Source: a virus
Strand: one strand, 5' to 3'
Length of the DNA: 26,834 nt
Virus record (IMG/VR): IMGVR_UViG_3300029448_000349
Location: 1-26,834 of that record
Shown: one piece after another, positions 7,269-14,244 of the stretch
Layout: every line of letters starts with the position of its first letter
Position numbering within the stretch: position 1 is the first letter of the stretch
Translations under genes and position numbers: made by a program
The notes under the pieces: generated by a model
What the model was told of the DNA's origin: nothing
Seen by the model: the letters and a program-made list of their open reading frames with translations, nothing else
The model's database searches: none

Positions 7269-9943
7269 TGGCTGATTACAGTGGTATTTTTAATCAAGTA
7301 GGCACTATAAAAAAAGTTGTAGAACTTGCAGATAAAGAATCTGGAGGAATGTATAGCGACATCTTTAAAAAAGGTGCGGGTATGGCTATGCAAGGAGGAA
7401 AAGTTGTTGGTTCAGAATTAAGCAGTCTTATTGCTCCTCTTGATAAAGGTAGGGGTGCTGTTTCTGGTGCTAGGGTAGAGGCTTTTAGCACCCCCTCTGT
7501 AACTGATGAAAGGTCTTTTAACGAAAGAATTGTTGATGCCGCTAGAGAAGGTTTTGATAATCCACAGTTTCCTAAAGTTCCCATCCCAGAAAGGTTTGAA
7601 GGTACTGCTATTGGTAAAGTGGGTGAAGTCGGTGGCGGTTTTGCGGCAAGCGTTTTGGAAGACCCTTGGACTTACACTCCGGGCGCTGTAGTATCTATTC
7701 CATTTAGAGTAGGTGCGGCTCTTTTAAAAGCCATAAGTAAAACTAAACCAGTACAGGCCGCATTAGAATCTGCCCCTGTTAGAAATGTTCTTGAGTCGTT
7801 AAATATATATACTGGCGATGCCGCAAAAGCAAAAGAAATTATTGACAGTGTGCGTCTTGAAAGCAGGGGTCAAGAAATTTTATCTCAAAGAGATATGATT
7901 GGATACAATGAAGAGATGCAACAAATAGCAGACAATGCGGGGATTGCAGTTTCAGAATTAAAAGCAGGAATACTTCAGGCGGCAGAAGCAAATGACTTTA
8001 CAAAAGTAAAAGAGATTAGCCAAGAGGCTGTTAAGTTTGCGGGTGATGAAAGAAAATTTTACGAACAAATTCTTGACGCAGAAACATTAGCAGACACCCC
8101 AACAAAAGACATTATGCGAAGGTCGGAAGAACTTGGTATTGAGGGTTACGTTCCCCATGTTCGCAATGATACTTTTACCGCTAAAGTAAAACGATTATTG
8201 TCTGGCTCAATGGGCGCTCAAAAGCAAAGAGGTATTGCAGGAACTATAGAAGAAATTAACGCTCAAAAGGGTACTACATTTTTTATGGATGACCCCGCCA
8301 TACTTAGAACCATGAGATTAAGATGGCACAATCAAATGATGGCGGCTGATAGAGCAATGACTAGAGCGTCATCAGAATTTGGTACTGCTATAGGAAGTAA
8401 CAAAGGCGGTAAAAGGTTAGATACAAATGGCGATCCAATACCAGACGATTGGGTTACCCTAAAGAAATACGCTTACCCACCGCAAATAGGTAGAGTTTTA
8501 AATCAACAATACCAACTTTTAAAATCTCCCGCAAAAGCAAACGAAGTAATTAAAATGTATGATGAAGTTCAGAACTGGTGGAAAAAATATTCACTAGCAT
8601 CAAGACCTGCGTGGCACTCAAGAAATGCTATAGGAAACTTTTGGAATAATTATTTTATTGGTGGTGTTAAAAATCCAATTGTATATGGTGAAGCGGCGGC
8701 TGTTCAAAAAGCAATGCAAACCGAAAAAGGTTCTGTTGTTGAAAGACTTGATAGGCTTACTGGAACTAACCCAGATAAAAACTTTAAAGTCAGCGGAACC
8801 AACATGACTAGAGAAGAAATATTTAATGAAGCAATTAAGCGTGGCGTTTACGAGTCTGGTTTGTATGGTCAAGATTTGGGGCAAGCCGCTGTTACATCAT
8901 CTAACATTCCTTTTACTACAGAATGGAAAGGTATTAACAAAGCATTTGCCGCAGGTAAAACGGTAGAGAATAATGCTAGATTAGCCCTGTTTATAGATCA
9001 AATAAAAAAGGGGAATTCATTAGATGAAGCAGGAAAAATGGTACGCAAAACATTATTTGATTACAGTGATCTTTCTGAATTTGAAAAATCGTATGCTAAA
9101 AGACTTATGCCATTTTATACTTGGTCGCGTAAAAATATTCCTGCTCAGTTTGAGGCTGTGCTAAAACATCCAGATCGCGCTCAAAAATTAAATCTTTTAA
9201 TTGGAAATATGCAAAGCGGTGTTCAAAAAATTGATGAGAATGATGTAGAGAGTTGGGCTAAAAATCAGTTCCCTATATTCTTAAACAATAAGGATAGTGA
9301 AAACTATTATACTTTTGTTACCGCTATGTCTTACCTTCCGACCGCTGAACTTGAAAGAGTATTTCAAACAGGAGAGTACAAAGGGATGATTAGCGATATG
9401 TTATCCCCAGTTTTAAAAGTTCCTTTTGAACTCTTTATGAATCAAAACTATTTTAGAGATGATGTTATTGATTACTCTCAAAGAGGTGTCGCGCTACCAC
9501 TAAGTAAGGGAGAAAGCGGGGAAGGTGCGTTTCCGTTTAGAGCAGACACAACAAAAGGTTCTGAAGAGTTTTTAGGTGTTAGAGTTACACCAAAGGAAAA
9601 GCATATTCTTTCATCTATTGTTTTGCTTAGTGAGGTTGATAGATTAAATCCTTTTAATGTATTTGGAGACACTTCAAGTCGTGAAGAAGATGATAGAAAA
9701 TCTTGGGCAGGTGTTCCCAGAGATGGTCAAGATATGCCAGAAAGCGCAAGATGGATTAGGGCTATGATTGGCGCTCGTGTCTACAAAAGAGAAAAAGGTT
9801 CAGCAGAAAGAAGTGAAGTATTTGATATGATAAGCACAATGAAAGACCTTGAAAGAAAAATTACCAGTTCTAAAGCCGCAAGAAATCCAGAACTAATGGA
9901 GCATCTTCGTTTGGTATTAGAAAATACCCTTGAGGGTTACTAA
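7268..9943 (+). CDS. Large internal virion / DNA ejection protein-like
   Basis: 891 residues, the largest protein in the window, coupled to its neighbours by TAATG overlaps on both sides. It has an Ala/Gly/Val-rich amphipathic or weakly hydrophobic segment near residues 125-160 (FAASVLEDPWTYTPGAVVSI) and long helices after it. Two motifs, WWKKYSLASRPAWHSRNAIG at about 437-456 and LFDYSDLSEFEKSYAKRLMP followed by FYTWSRKNIPAQFEAVLKHP (about residues 596-635), recur in large proteins of aquatic phages. Their composition and position fit proteins stored in the capsid and ejected with DNA. No lytic transglycosylase or protease motif is evident. Role inferred from context. Confidence 0.65.
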   Translation: MADYSGIFNQVGTIKKVVELADKESGGMYSDIFKKGAGMAMQGGKVVGSELSSLIAPLDKGRGAVSGARVEAFSTPSVTDERSFNERIVDAAREGFDNPQFPKVPIPERFEGTAIGKVGEVGGGFAASVLEDPWTYTPGAVVSIPFRVGAALLKAISKTKPVQAALESAPVRNVLESLNIYTGDAAKAKEIIDSVRLESRGQEILSQRDMIGYNEEMQQIADNAGIAVSELKAGILQAAEANDFTKVKEISQEAVKFAGDERKFYEQILDAETLADTPTKDIMRRSEELGIEGYVPHVRNDTFTAKVKRLLSGSMGAQKQRGIAGTIEEINAQKGTTFFMDDPAILRTMRLRWHNQMMAADRAMTRASSEFGTAIGSNKGGKRLDTNGDPIPDDWVTLKKYAYPPQIGRVLNQQYQLLKSPAKANEVIKMYDEVQNWWKKYSLASRPAWHSRNAIGNFWNNYFIGGVKNPIVYGEAAAVQKAMQTEKGSVVERLDRLTGTNPDKNFKVSGTNMTREEIFNEAIKRGVYESGLYGQDLGQAAVTSSNIPFTTEWKGINKAFAAGKTVENNARLALFIDQIKKGNSLDEAGKMVRKTLFDYSDLSEFEKSYAKRLMPFYTWSRKNIPAQFEAVLKHPDRAQKLNLLIGNMQSGVQKIDENDVESWAKNQFPIFLNNKDSENYYTFVTAMSYLPTAELERVFQTGEYKGMISDMLSPVLKVPFELFMNQNYFRDDVIDYSQRGVALPLSKGESGEGAFPFRADTTKGSEEFLGVRVTPKEKHILSSIVLLSEVDRLNPFNVFGDTSSREEDDRKSWAGVPRDGQDMPESARWIRAMIGARVYKREKGSAERSEVFDMISTMKDLERKITSSKAARNPELMEHLRLVLENTLEGY

Positions 9944-10332
9944 TGAAAATATTAAATGCTTTTATTATTTCCGTTATTGCATACTGTGTACTGGTTGCTA
10001 TTCTTATGACACCTGTGCTAGTTAAAGCACAAGATCAAATGCCTGAAGGTATGTACGAGAAACAAATCAAGATGAGCCTTGGCTGTACTGAAGGATTCAT
10101 GGCTATGATAGATATACTTCACGATAACTATCAAGAAGTGCCTGTAGTTATGAGCCATCTAGACATGACTACAACTTTTGTTTTGTTTGTTAACGAAAAG
10201 AAAACCACATCTACATTAGTTATAACTAAAAACTTAAAGACTAAAGAAGAGGCTTGCATTGTGTGGGCAGGACAATCTAATGGTACATCTTTAAGTATTA
10301 ATCCTAATCCTATATTTCCAATAGAAACATGA
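9943..10332 (+). CDS. Small exported protein, unknown
   Basis: 129 residues. It starts with a signal-peptide-like sequence: K2, a hydrophobic core ILNAFIISVIAYCVLVAILM, then VLVKA|QD as a likely cleavage site after residue 29. The mature part is about 100 residues with two cysteines (in LGCTEG and EACIVW), which could form a disulphide in the periplasm, and beta-prone strands (TTTFVLFVNEKKTTSTLVIT). It lies just before a membrane and coiled-coil protein, in the place where lysis or periplasmic functions often sit. No family recognised. Confidence 0.7.
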   Translation: MKILNAFIISVIAYCVLVAILMTPVLVKAQDQMPEGMYEKQIKMSLGCTEGFMAMIDILHDNYQEVPVVMSHLDMTTTFVLFVNEKKTTSTLVITKNLKTKEEACIVWAGQSNGTSLSINPNPIFPIET

Positions 10333-10769
10333 GTGAAGATGGCCTTGTAAAACTATCCGATAAAACTAATGTTGGGTTACCATTAAGAAACTTAATTGGA
10401 TTAGCGTCAGCCGTAGCCATTGGAACGTGGGCTTGGTTTGGATTACAAGAAAGACTTAATCAACATGATATGCGTCTTACTTTAATGAGGGCAGAGGTTG
10501 ATTCTAACAGTCAATTTTCTGAACAGTTACAACGTGGAGAGATTAGCACTGCCTCAAGTCAAGAAATGTTTTTATTATTAGAGCATACAGCAGGACAACT
10601 TAACGCTTTAGAGAAAGAAATTTCTGAAGATAAAGCGGCGTCAATTAACAAGCAACAAGAATTAACTTTAAAATTTATTAGTGATAGGGTAATAACTTTA
10701 GAAAATAAAATAGAAAACTTAAGAGATAAATATGCTGAAATGAAAGCAAACGGTAATGGAGCGCATTAA
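10329..10769 (+). CDS. Single-pass membrane coiled-coil protein (spanin-like candidate)
   Basis: 146 residues with an ATGA-type overlap with the previous gene. A single transmembrane helix lies at about residues 20-39 (RNLIGLASAVAIGTWAWFGL). It is followed by about 100 residues of heptad-like coiled coil (LNALEKEISEDKAASINKQQ, then VITLENKIENLRDKYAEMKA). The layout, short N-terminus, one membrane anchor and long helical periplasmic or cytoplasmic arm, resembles an inner-membrane spanin subunit, but no matching outer lipoprotein is embedded in it. A virion or membrane-anchoring role is equally possible. No catalytic motif. Confidence 0.65.
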   Translation: MSEDGLVKLSDKTNVGLPLRNLIGLASAVAIGTWAWFGLQERLNQHDMRLTLMRAEVDSNSQFSEQLQRGEISTASSQEMFLLLEHTAGQLNALEKEISEDKAASINKQQELTLKFISDRVITLENKIENLRDKYAEMKANGNGAH

Positions 10770-11024
10770 ATGGAAACATTATTTGTATTAGTTTTTTATA
10801 TGAACGGAATTATAAAAGAACATATGGCTTATTGGGAAGAACCAGTAACAAAAGAATGGGTAGAAATGGGATTATCTGGGTGCCTTACTATGAAGCGTAC
10901 ACTAAAAAGACAAGGATGGCATGACTCTGAAGGAGGTAGATATGCCTGTGAAAAACGTGTAGTAGAAACTAGAATAGATTGGGAAGGTAAAAAAGTTATT
11001 GCAAGGATTATTGAGGATAAATAA
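10770..11024 (+). CDS. Small hypothetical protein, possibly exported
   Basis: 84 residues beginning directly after the previous stop. The N-terminus METLFVLVFYMNGIIKE is weakly hydrophobic. The body is a small beta-prone domain with CLTMKRTLKRQGWHDSEGGR and a second cysteine in YACEKRVVETRIDWEGKK, which could form a disulphide. The pattern 'C...K......W......YACEK.....W' is seen in small phage proteins of unknown function. The stop overlaps the next ATG by one nucleotide, so the gene is part of the late operon. Confidence 0.65.
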   Translation: METLFVLVFYMNGIIKEHMAYWEEPVTKEWVEMGLSGCLTMKRTLKRQGWHDSEGGRYACEKRVVETRIDWEGKKVIARIIEDK

Positions 11025-11290
11025 TGGCAACAAAGAAAGACCCAAGGCTTGCAAGAGTAGGAGTATCTGGATTTAATAAACCTAAACGTACACCTAGCCA
11101 CGCTACTAAGTCACACGTTGTAGTGGCTAAAGAGGGAGACAAGGTAAAGACAATAAGATTTGGACAGCAGGGTGTTACTGGAGACAGGCAACCATCTGCT
11201 AGACAAAGATCGTTCAAGGCTAGACACGCTAAGAACATTGCCAAAGGCAAGATGTCTGCGGCATACTGGGCTAAAAAGGTGAAATGGTAA
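11024..11290 (+). CDS. Small basic protein, DUF6321-like
   Basis: 88 residues, very basic. Its sequence reads KKDPRLARVGVSGFNKPKRT, then PSHATKSHVVVAKEGDKVKT, IRFGQQGV, and RQRSFKARHAKNIAKGKMSA followed by AYWAKKVKW. This order of motifs is the one I recognise as the DUF6321 phage family ('GVSGFNKPKRTP.H..KSH.V.AKEG...K.IRFGQQGV...FKARH..NI.KGK.SAAYWA...KW'). Biochemical role unknown; composition suggests nucleic-acid binding. One-nucleotide overlaps link it to both neighbours. Confidence 0.8.
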   Translation: MATKKDPRLARVGVSGFNKPKRTPSHATKSHVVVAKEGDKVKTIRFGQQGVTGDRQPSARQRSFKARHAKNIAKGKMSAAYWAKKVKW

Positions 11291-11463
11291 TGGCAAAAGG
11301 AACATCACATTATTTTAGGGACGGCACTGAACATAAAGGTGCTTATCATAAAATGCCTAATGGAAAACTTCATTCAGGTAAAACTCATGGCAAGACCTCA
11401 AAGCCTTTAGTTCATTTTAAAGACTTGTCAAAAACTGCACAGAAAAAAGCAAGGAGTAAATAA
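11290..11463 (+). CDS. 57-residue basic protein
   Basis: A short gene starting at ATG 11290 in a TAATG overlap with the DUF6321-like gene and ending at TAA 11461-11463. It begins MAKGTSHYFRDGTEHKGAYH, continues KMPNGKLHSGKTHGKTSKPL and ends DLSKTAQKKARSK. It is rich in Lys, His and Gly with almost no hydrophobic core. Matching one-nucleotide overlaps at both ends and lack of a better frame support real translation. Function unknown; nucleic-acid or virion association is a guess from composition. Confidence 0.7.
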   Translation: MAKGTSHYFRDGTEHKGAYHKMPNGKLHSGKTHGKTSKPLVHFKDLSKTAQKKARSK

Positions 11464-11549
11464 TGTACAATAAAAGAATAGCACCATCTAAATCTAAAAA
11501 GCATAAGAAAAAACCTATCAAGAAAAATACTAAACAACGTCCATACTAA
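11463..11549 (+). CDS. 28-residue lysine-rich peptide
   Basis: A very short open frame from ATG 11463 (TAATG overlap with the previous stop) to TAA 11547-11549. It encodes a peptide beginning MYNKRIAPSKSKKHKKKPIK. Twelve of 28 residues are Lys or Arg and none is acidic. The overlap architecture matches its neighbours, and lysine bias of this strength is unlikely by chance in this frame, but peptides this short cannot be confirmed from sequence alone. A protamine-like or virion-core role is speculative. Confidence 0.5.
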   Translation: MYNKRIAPSKSKKHKKKPIKKNTKQRPY

Positions 11550-11553
11550 TGGC

Positions 11554-11943
11554 ATGGGTTTAATTGAATATTTAATAGGCGAAGAAGAACCTTTTTGGAT
11601 GCAAAGGGCTAAAGGTGAAACTAATTCTCCTTTAATAAACGAGATGTACTTAGAGGATAAAAGGGGAAACCCTCAAACAATCTACAGTGCAACTGCACCC
11701 CTTGGAGATGCAAGTCGTACAAGAGAGCCAAGGATAGGGGTTATGTATCCAACCATTAGATACAGGGAGCCTCAAAAAAATGAATACAAAGAAACAATCC
11801 CATATTTAGAAAGGTTGCTTCCTCCGCAAGCATATCGAGAAACTATGCAAAAACAAGACTATATAAAATTTCCTACATTGTGGGATGCAAGTAATTTTGC
11901 TAAAAACTTTAGCCCAACTATAAAAAGGAAAAAACGTAAATGA
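11554..11943 (+). CDS. Hypothetical protein, late operon
   Basis: 129 residues with a short 4-nt spacing after the basic peptide gene. It opens MGLIEYLIGEEEPFWMQRAK, has a central Pro/Arg-rich region (ASRTREPRIGVMYPTIRYRE) and ends with a 'FPTLWDASNFAKNFSPTIKRKKRK' type segment that is amphipathic then strongly basic. There are no cysteines, membrane helix or catalytic motifs. Phage proteins with 'YPTIR......LP.......A.KFS' ends occur in virion operons, but I cannot assign a role. The last 4 nt overlap the next start (ATGA). Confidence 0.6.
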   Translation: MGLIEYLIGEEEPFWMQRAKGETNSPLINEMYLEDKRGNPQTIYSATAPLGDASRTREPRIGVMYPTIRYREPQKNEYKETIPYLERLLPPQAYRETMQKQDYIKFPTLWDASNFAKNFSPTIKRKKRK

Positions 11944-12143
11944 AACATTTAAAGGAAAACAATGAATCGTATCTGCAACACTTACGAAAAGCAATGTCTA
12001 TATCTGGCCTTATGTTGGTTGGGAGTGCTACTGCTTTCGTTCACAGCATTGTACCATTTGTGGCAGTGAATACAACCAGTAAGATATGCAGTAAAGTTAG
12101 AGATAAACTAGAACATAGGAGATGTGTATGTGGAAAAACGTAA
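11940..12143 (+). CDS. DUF6356-like small membrane protein
   Basis: 67 residues. The motif order 'H......YL.HL..A......ML.......VH...PF.......SK.......L..RR' is the one I recognise for the DUF6356 family. Visible pieces are NNESYLQHLRKAM, a hydrophobic helix at about residues 21-45 (ISGLMLVGSATAFVHSIVPF, then VAVN) and KICSKVRDKLEHRR. Members are small bacterial and phage membrane proteins of unknown function. The start forms an ATGA overlap with the previous gene. The 3' end overlaps the next gene by 16 nt. Confidence 0.75.
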   Translation: MKHLKENNESYLQHLRKAMSISGLMLVGSATAFVHSIVPFVAVNTTSKICSKVRDKLEHRRCVCGKT

Positions 12144-12576
12144 TAAAAACTTGGAACGCATTAGACAGTCGGATCAAAATAGTAATCGTAATCGTAGGGG
12201 CATTGGCTATTATGTCCGCAATCTGGGGATCGCCTGCGCCATCAGTGCCAGTACAGTAGGTTGTCAAGCACTAAAGGAGTCAACGATAGTAGCAACAGGA
12301 GCGGGAACAGGTGCGGTTGTTGGGACTGTGATGTCTGGGGGTGTCGGTGCACCGATACTGGGAGCCATGACGGGTGCCTTTGCGACAGATGTAATGACGG
12401 AGGTTTTGACAACAAACCAAGAGACTCAGACTATTATCAAGGCGCCTGATAATTTCTTTACATTACTACATAAAATAGTGGAGATAGGTGGATGGACTTT
12501 AATGTTAATCTTCGTAGCACCAATGATTCTGGGGTGGATAATACCAAGCCCAACGAAACTAAACAGAAAGAGTTAG
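12124..12576 (+). CDS. Lipoprotein-like glycine-zipper membrane protein
   Basis: The open frame runs from a GTG at 12124 to 12576 (150 residues), but the first 30-odd residues are a low-hydrophobicity Arg/Asn-rich shadow of the nested 43-residue peptide. From about residue 28 the sequence looks like a lipoprotein signal: basic residues, a hydrophobic core (YVRNLGIACAISASTVG) and C47 followed by QALKEST, although Thr at -3 is atypical. Then a glycine-zipper region (GAGTGAVVGTVMSGGVGAPI) and a C-terminal transmembrane helix (about 120-140, WTLMLIFVAPMILGWIIP). The true start is unclear (GTG 12124, GTG 12130 or a coupled rare start). Membrane or envelope role, possibly lysis-related, is inferred. 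Confidence 0.55.
   Translation: MYVEKRNKNLERIRQSDQNSNRNRRGIGYYVRNLGIACAISASTVGCQALKESTIVATGAGTGAVVGTVMSGGVGAPILGAMTGAFATDVMTEVLTTNQETQTIIKAPDNFFTLLHKIVEIGGWTLMLIFVAPMILGWIIPSPTKLNRKS
12128..12259 (+). CDS. 43-residue single-pass membrane peptide
   Basis: Open frame from ATG 12128, preceded by AGGAG (12117-12121) at an ideal 6-nt spacing, to TAG 12257-12259. The peptide starts MWKNVIKTWNALDSRIKIVI and has one transmembrane helix at about residues 17-35 (KIVIVIVGALAIMSAIWG), with a Pro/Ser-rich tail (SPAPSVPVQ). It is nested in the +1 frame inside the upstream part of the lipoprotein-like gene that follows. The good ribosome site argues that this frame is the translated one here. Holin-like or membrane-accessory function is possible but unproven. 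Confidence 0.65.
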   Translation: MWKNVIKTWNALDSRIKIVIVIVGALAIMSAIWGSPAPSVPVQ

Positions 12577-12812
12577 TAATAGTAGAGTGGCGTGACATTA
12601 TAGCAACATCAGGGTGGGAGCAAGAACCAACTTGCCCCACCTTTTTTAATGTTGGTTGGTTAGTCAGGGAGGATAAGGATGTTATTGTTATAGCAACCAC
12701 CAAAGACCTCGATGACTTTACAGGAGAGTCATCTGATCCTCCTCCTGTTTACTATGGGTTTCATTCTTTTCCTCGTGGAGCCGTTGTTTCTGTTCGGCCT
12801 GTTTCATCTTAG
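12492..12812 (+). CDS. Small hypothetical protein, last gene of the rightward operon
   Basis: 106 residues, with AGGTGG directly before ATG 12492. The first 85 nt overlap the glycine-zipper gene. The core 'VEWRDI....GW............NVGWLV..DKDVIVIATTKD.......G....PRGAVVSVRPV' matches a pattern I know from small phage and bacterial proteins of unknown function. It is a compact beta domain without catalytic residues. Two oddities: a strong intrinsic terminator lies within its coding region (12613-12647), and its last 95 nt overlap the convergent leftward gene. Full-length message may therefore be a minor product. Confidence 0.65.
   Translation: MDFNVNLRSTNDSGVDNTKPNETKQKELVIVEWRDIIATSGWEQEPTCPTFFNVGWLVREDKDVIVIATTKDLDDFTGESSDPPPVYYGFHSFPRGAVVSVRPVSS
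12613..12647 (+). terminator. Intrinsic terminator of the rightward operon (inside a gene)
   Basis: GGTGGG (12613-12618), a bulged A, GCAAG (12620-12624), loop AACCAA, CTTGC (12631-12635) and CCCACC (12636-12641) form an 11-bp stem with one bulge, followed at once by six T residues (12642-12647). This is a textbook rho-independent terminator reading rightward, placed inside the coding region of the 106-residue protein rather than after it. On the other strand the stem is not followed by T residues, so it should act in one direction. Confidence 0.8.
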
Positions 12813-12984
12813 CGTAAGTGTCTAGGTTCATACCTTCTTTACGCAGAAACACCTGCTCCCAAGTTCTCCATATGTTATCACTGCACTGCACTGTTTCGTG
12901 TTGGTGAACCCAACACCATCTGGCAAAGTAATACCTTTTATCCTCTGCCCATTTTTCTTCTTGCTCTTTAGATGGGTTTAACAT
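12718..12984 (-). CDS. Small hypothetical protein, last gene of the leftward operon
   Basis: 88 residues, starting 17 nt inside the end of the Mom-like gene. It is charged and helical: PSKEQEEKWAEDKRYYFARW, CWVHQHETVQCSDNIWRTWE and a Lys/Gln/Glu-rich tail. Trp, His and two Cys in the middle could form a small folded or metal-binding unit, but no standard motif is complete. The 3' end runs 95 nt into the convergent rightward gene. No leftward intrinsic terminator is evident after it. Function unknown. Confidence 0.6.
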   Translation of the reverse strand: MLNPSKEQEEKWAEDKRYYFARWCWVHQHETVQCSDNIWRTWEQVFLRKEGMNLDTYAKMKQAEQKQRLHEEKNETHSKQEEDQMTLL

Positions 12985-13585
12985 TTTTAGGGTACGGTGA
13001 AACTTTATATCTTAATGCTTGCCTTGCTAACTTCTTAAATCTTTTGTCGCCAACAAAATGTACATAGCGATGCTTGATTGATCTAAGTCTATACCCAACA
13101 TCATCACCATGCTCTTCTTCCATTTGCTTGTAGGTCTTACCCCTGAATGTAGTGTGGTGTAGGTGCGGTCTTGATTTTAAATATATTTCTTTTATAGGTT
13201 TTGTTTGACCAGTATAGGTAAAGTTAGTTGCTTGATAGACTATGCCTAAGTGATCCTGCGCTCCGTCTGCATAACTTACTACAATCTTATTGCCTAACTT
13301 TTTAAGGGTTTGTCCTACTAACTGGGATGCCTCGTTTTTTCTATTGTACTTTAGAACTAATCTATTTAATTCTATAACATCTTTCTTAAACTCTTCGCCG
13401 CATACACCCTTGAGCAATGTATGTGATGGCGGTATACCGTAAGTACATACTCCAACTAACTCTCCATCCTTAAACATACCAAAAGACTTTTGTATTGACG
13501 GCATCCTGTGTGCATAGTGAACATCAAGTATTAAAGGTTTAGTATCTTGATAGTTAATCTCTTCAATTGTGTAGCCTGATTCCAT
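12968..13585 (-). CDS. mom: Mom-like adenine modification protein
   Basis: Resembles the phage Mu Mom family, GNAT-fold proteins that modify adenine in phage DNA (methylcarbamoylation in Mu) and block many restriction enzymes. Visible motifs, counted from ATG 13585: HYAHRMPSIQKSFGMF (23-38), GELVGVCTYGIPPS (41-54), VIELNRLVL (70-78), KNEASQLVG (83-91), IVVSYADGAQDHLGIVYQAT (101-120), then NFTYTGQTKP. The frame stays open to 13693. I chose 13585 (205 residues) because homologous similarity starts there and overlap with the upstream gene is only 23 nt; ATG 13651, with AAGGA upstream, is an alternative. It directly follows a nuclease-like gene. Exact modification and sequence specificity cannot be told from sequence. 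Confidence 0.8.
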   Translation of the reverse strand: MESGYTIEEINYQDTKPLILDVHYAHRMPSIQKSFGMFKDGELVGVCTYGIPPSHTLLKGVCGEEFKKDVIELNRLVLKYNRKNEASQLVGQTLKKLGNKIVVSYADGAQDHLGIVYQATNFTYTGQTKPIKEIYLKSRPHLHHTTFRGKTYKQMEEEHGDDVGYRLRSIKHRYVHFVGDKRFKKLARQALRYKVSPYPKNVKPI

Positions 13586-14051
13586 CAGTGTTGACTGTTC
13601 CGCAGGAATAATCTCGAAGATATTGTGTTGGTATTTTTGCAAACAAATCATCTCTTCCATTCCTTGTTTTAAGTTTAAAGAAGTCATCCTCATCTACACT
13701 GCATTTTAACTTTAGATCATCGTAAATGTCAACTGGATTTACCAAAATAAAATCATCTTCAGTTTCAAATGCAATCATCCTGTCAACCTTTGTTGGCACA
13801 CCCCAACCAATATTACCCGCTACATTTTTAAACTCGTAATAGTGTATTGTAGAATCAACATTTGCATCCCTTCTGTTATTTTTCTTTTTACCTTTTACGT
13901 CAATCTTTCCTTCCTTGCAAAGTATATCCCAATGTTCGTTTCTATCTTCTGATCTTGTTGCTCGTCTGATAAAAGAATCTCCAATCATTTCTATGAATCT
14001 GTCTTCAGTAATAAGACCTTTCTCATAAAAACTTTGCCATTTATTTTTCAT
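13563..14051 (-). CDS. PD-(D/E)XK nuclease-like protein
   Basis: 162 residues. The N-terminal helix carries E21 (FIEMIG), followed by ATRSEDRNEHWDIL with D42, then KIDVKGKKK with D51 and K53. This is the E...D...(D/E)xK arrangement of PD-(D/E)XK nucleases. A later YYEFKNVAGNIGWGV and DRMIAFETEDDFILV fit the core strands of small restriction-endonuclease-like phage proteins. It overlaps the Mom-like gene downstream by 23 nt and the preceding small gene by 11 nt. It could degrade or nick host or unmodified DNA, or process replication intermediates; the partner choice is inference. Confidence 0.7.
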   Translation of the reverse strand: MKNKWQSFYEKGLITEDRFIEMIGDSFIRRATRSEDRNEHWDILCKEGKIDVKGKKKNNRRDANVDSTIHYYEFKNVAGNIGWGVPTKVDRMIAFETEDDFILVNPVDIYDDLKLKCSVDEDDFFKLKTRNGRDDLFAKIPTQYLRDYSCGTVNTDGIRLHN

Positions 14052-14244
14052 TTATCCAATCCTGTATCCTATCATTTAACTCCTCTTTAGTTTTAACGAA
14101 CACATTATCAACGTGTATATAAGTTTGTGCATCAGTGCTTGCTAGAAAGTGCCAACCTTGTGCAGTGTTTGATCTTTCTACCCTGTACTTTCCTACCCTA
14201 CCCAAGTTAAATGCACTACCCCTACCCCATTCAATGCTTGACAT
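14041..14244 (-). CDS. Small hypothetical protein
   Basis: 67 residues, overlapping its neighbours by 11 and 14 nt. Sequence is beta-prone with aromatic positions (GKYRVERSNTAQGWHFLAST and YIHVDNVFVKTKEELNDRIQ) and a final helix. It could be a small DNA- or protein-binding domain. I do not recognise it. Its place between nuclease genes suggests an early accessory role. Confidence 0.6.
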   Translation of the reverse strand: MSSIEWGRGSAFNLGRVGKYRVERSNTAQGWHFLASTDAQTYIHVDNVFVKTKEELNDRIQDWINEK

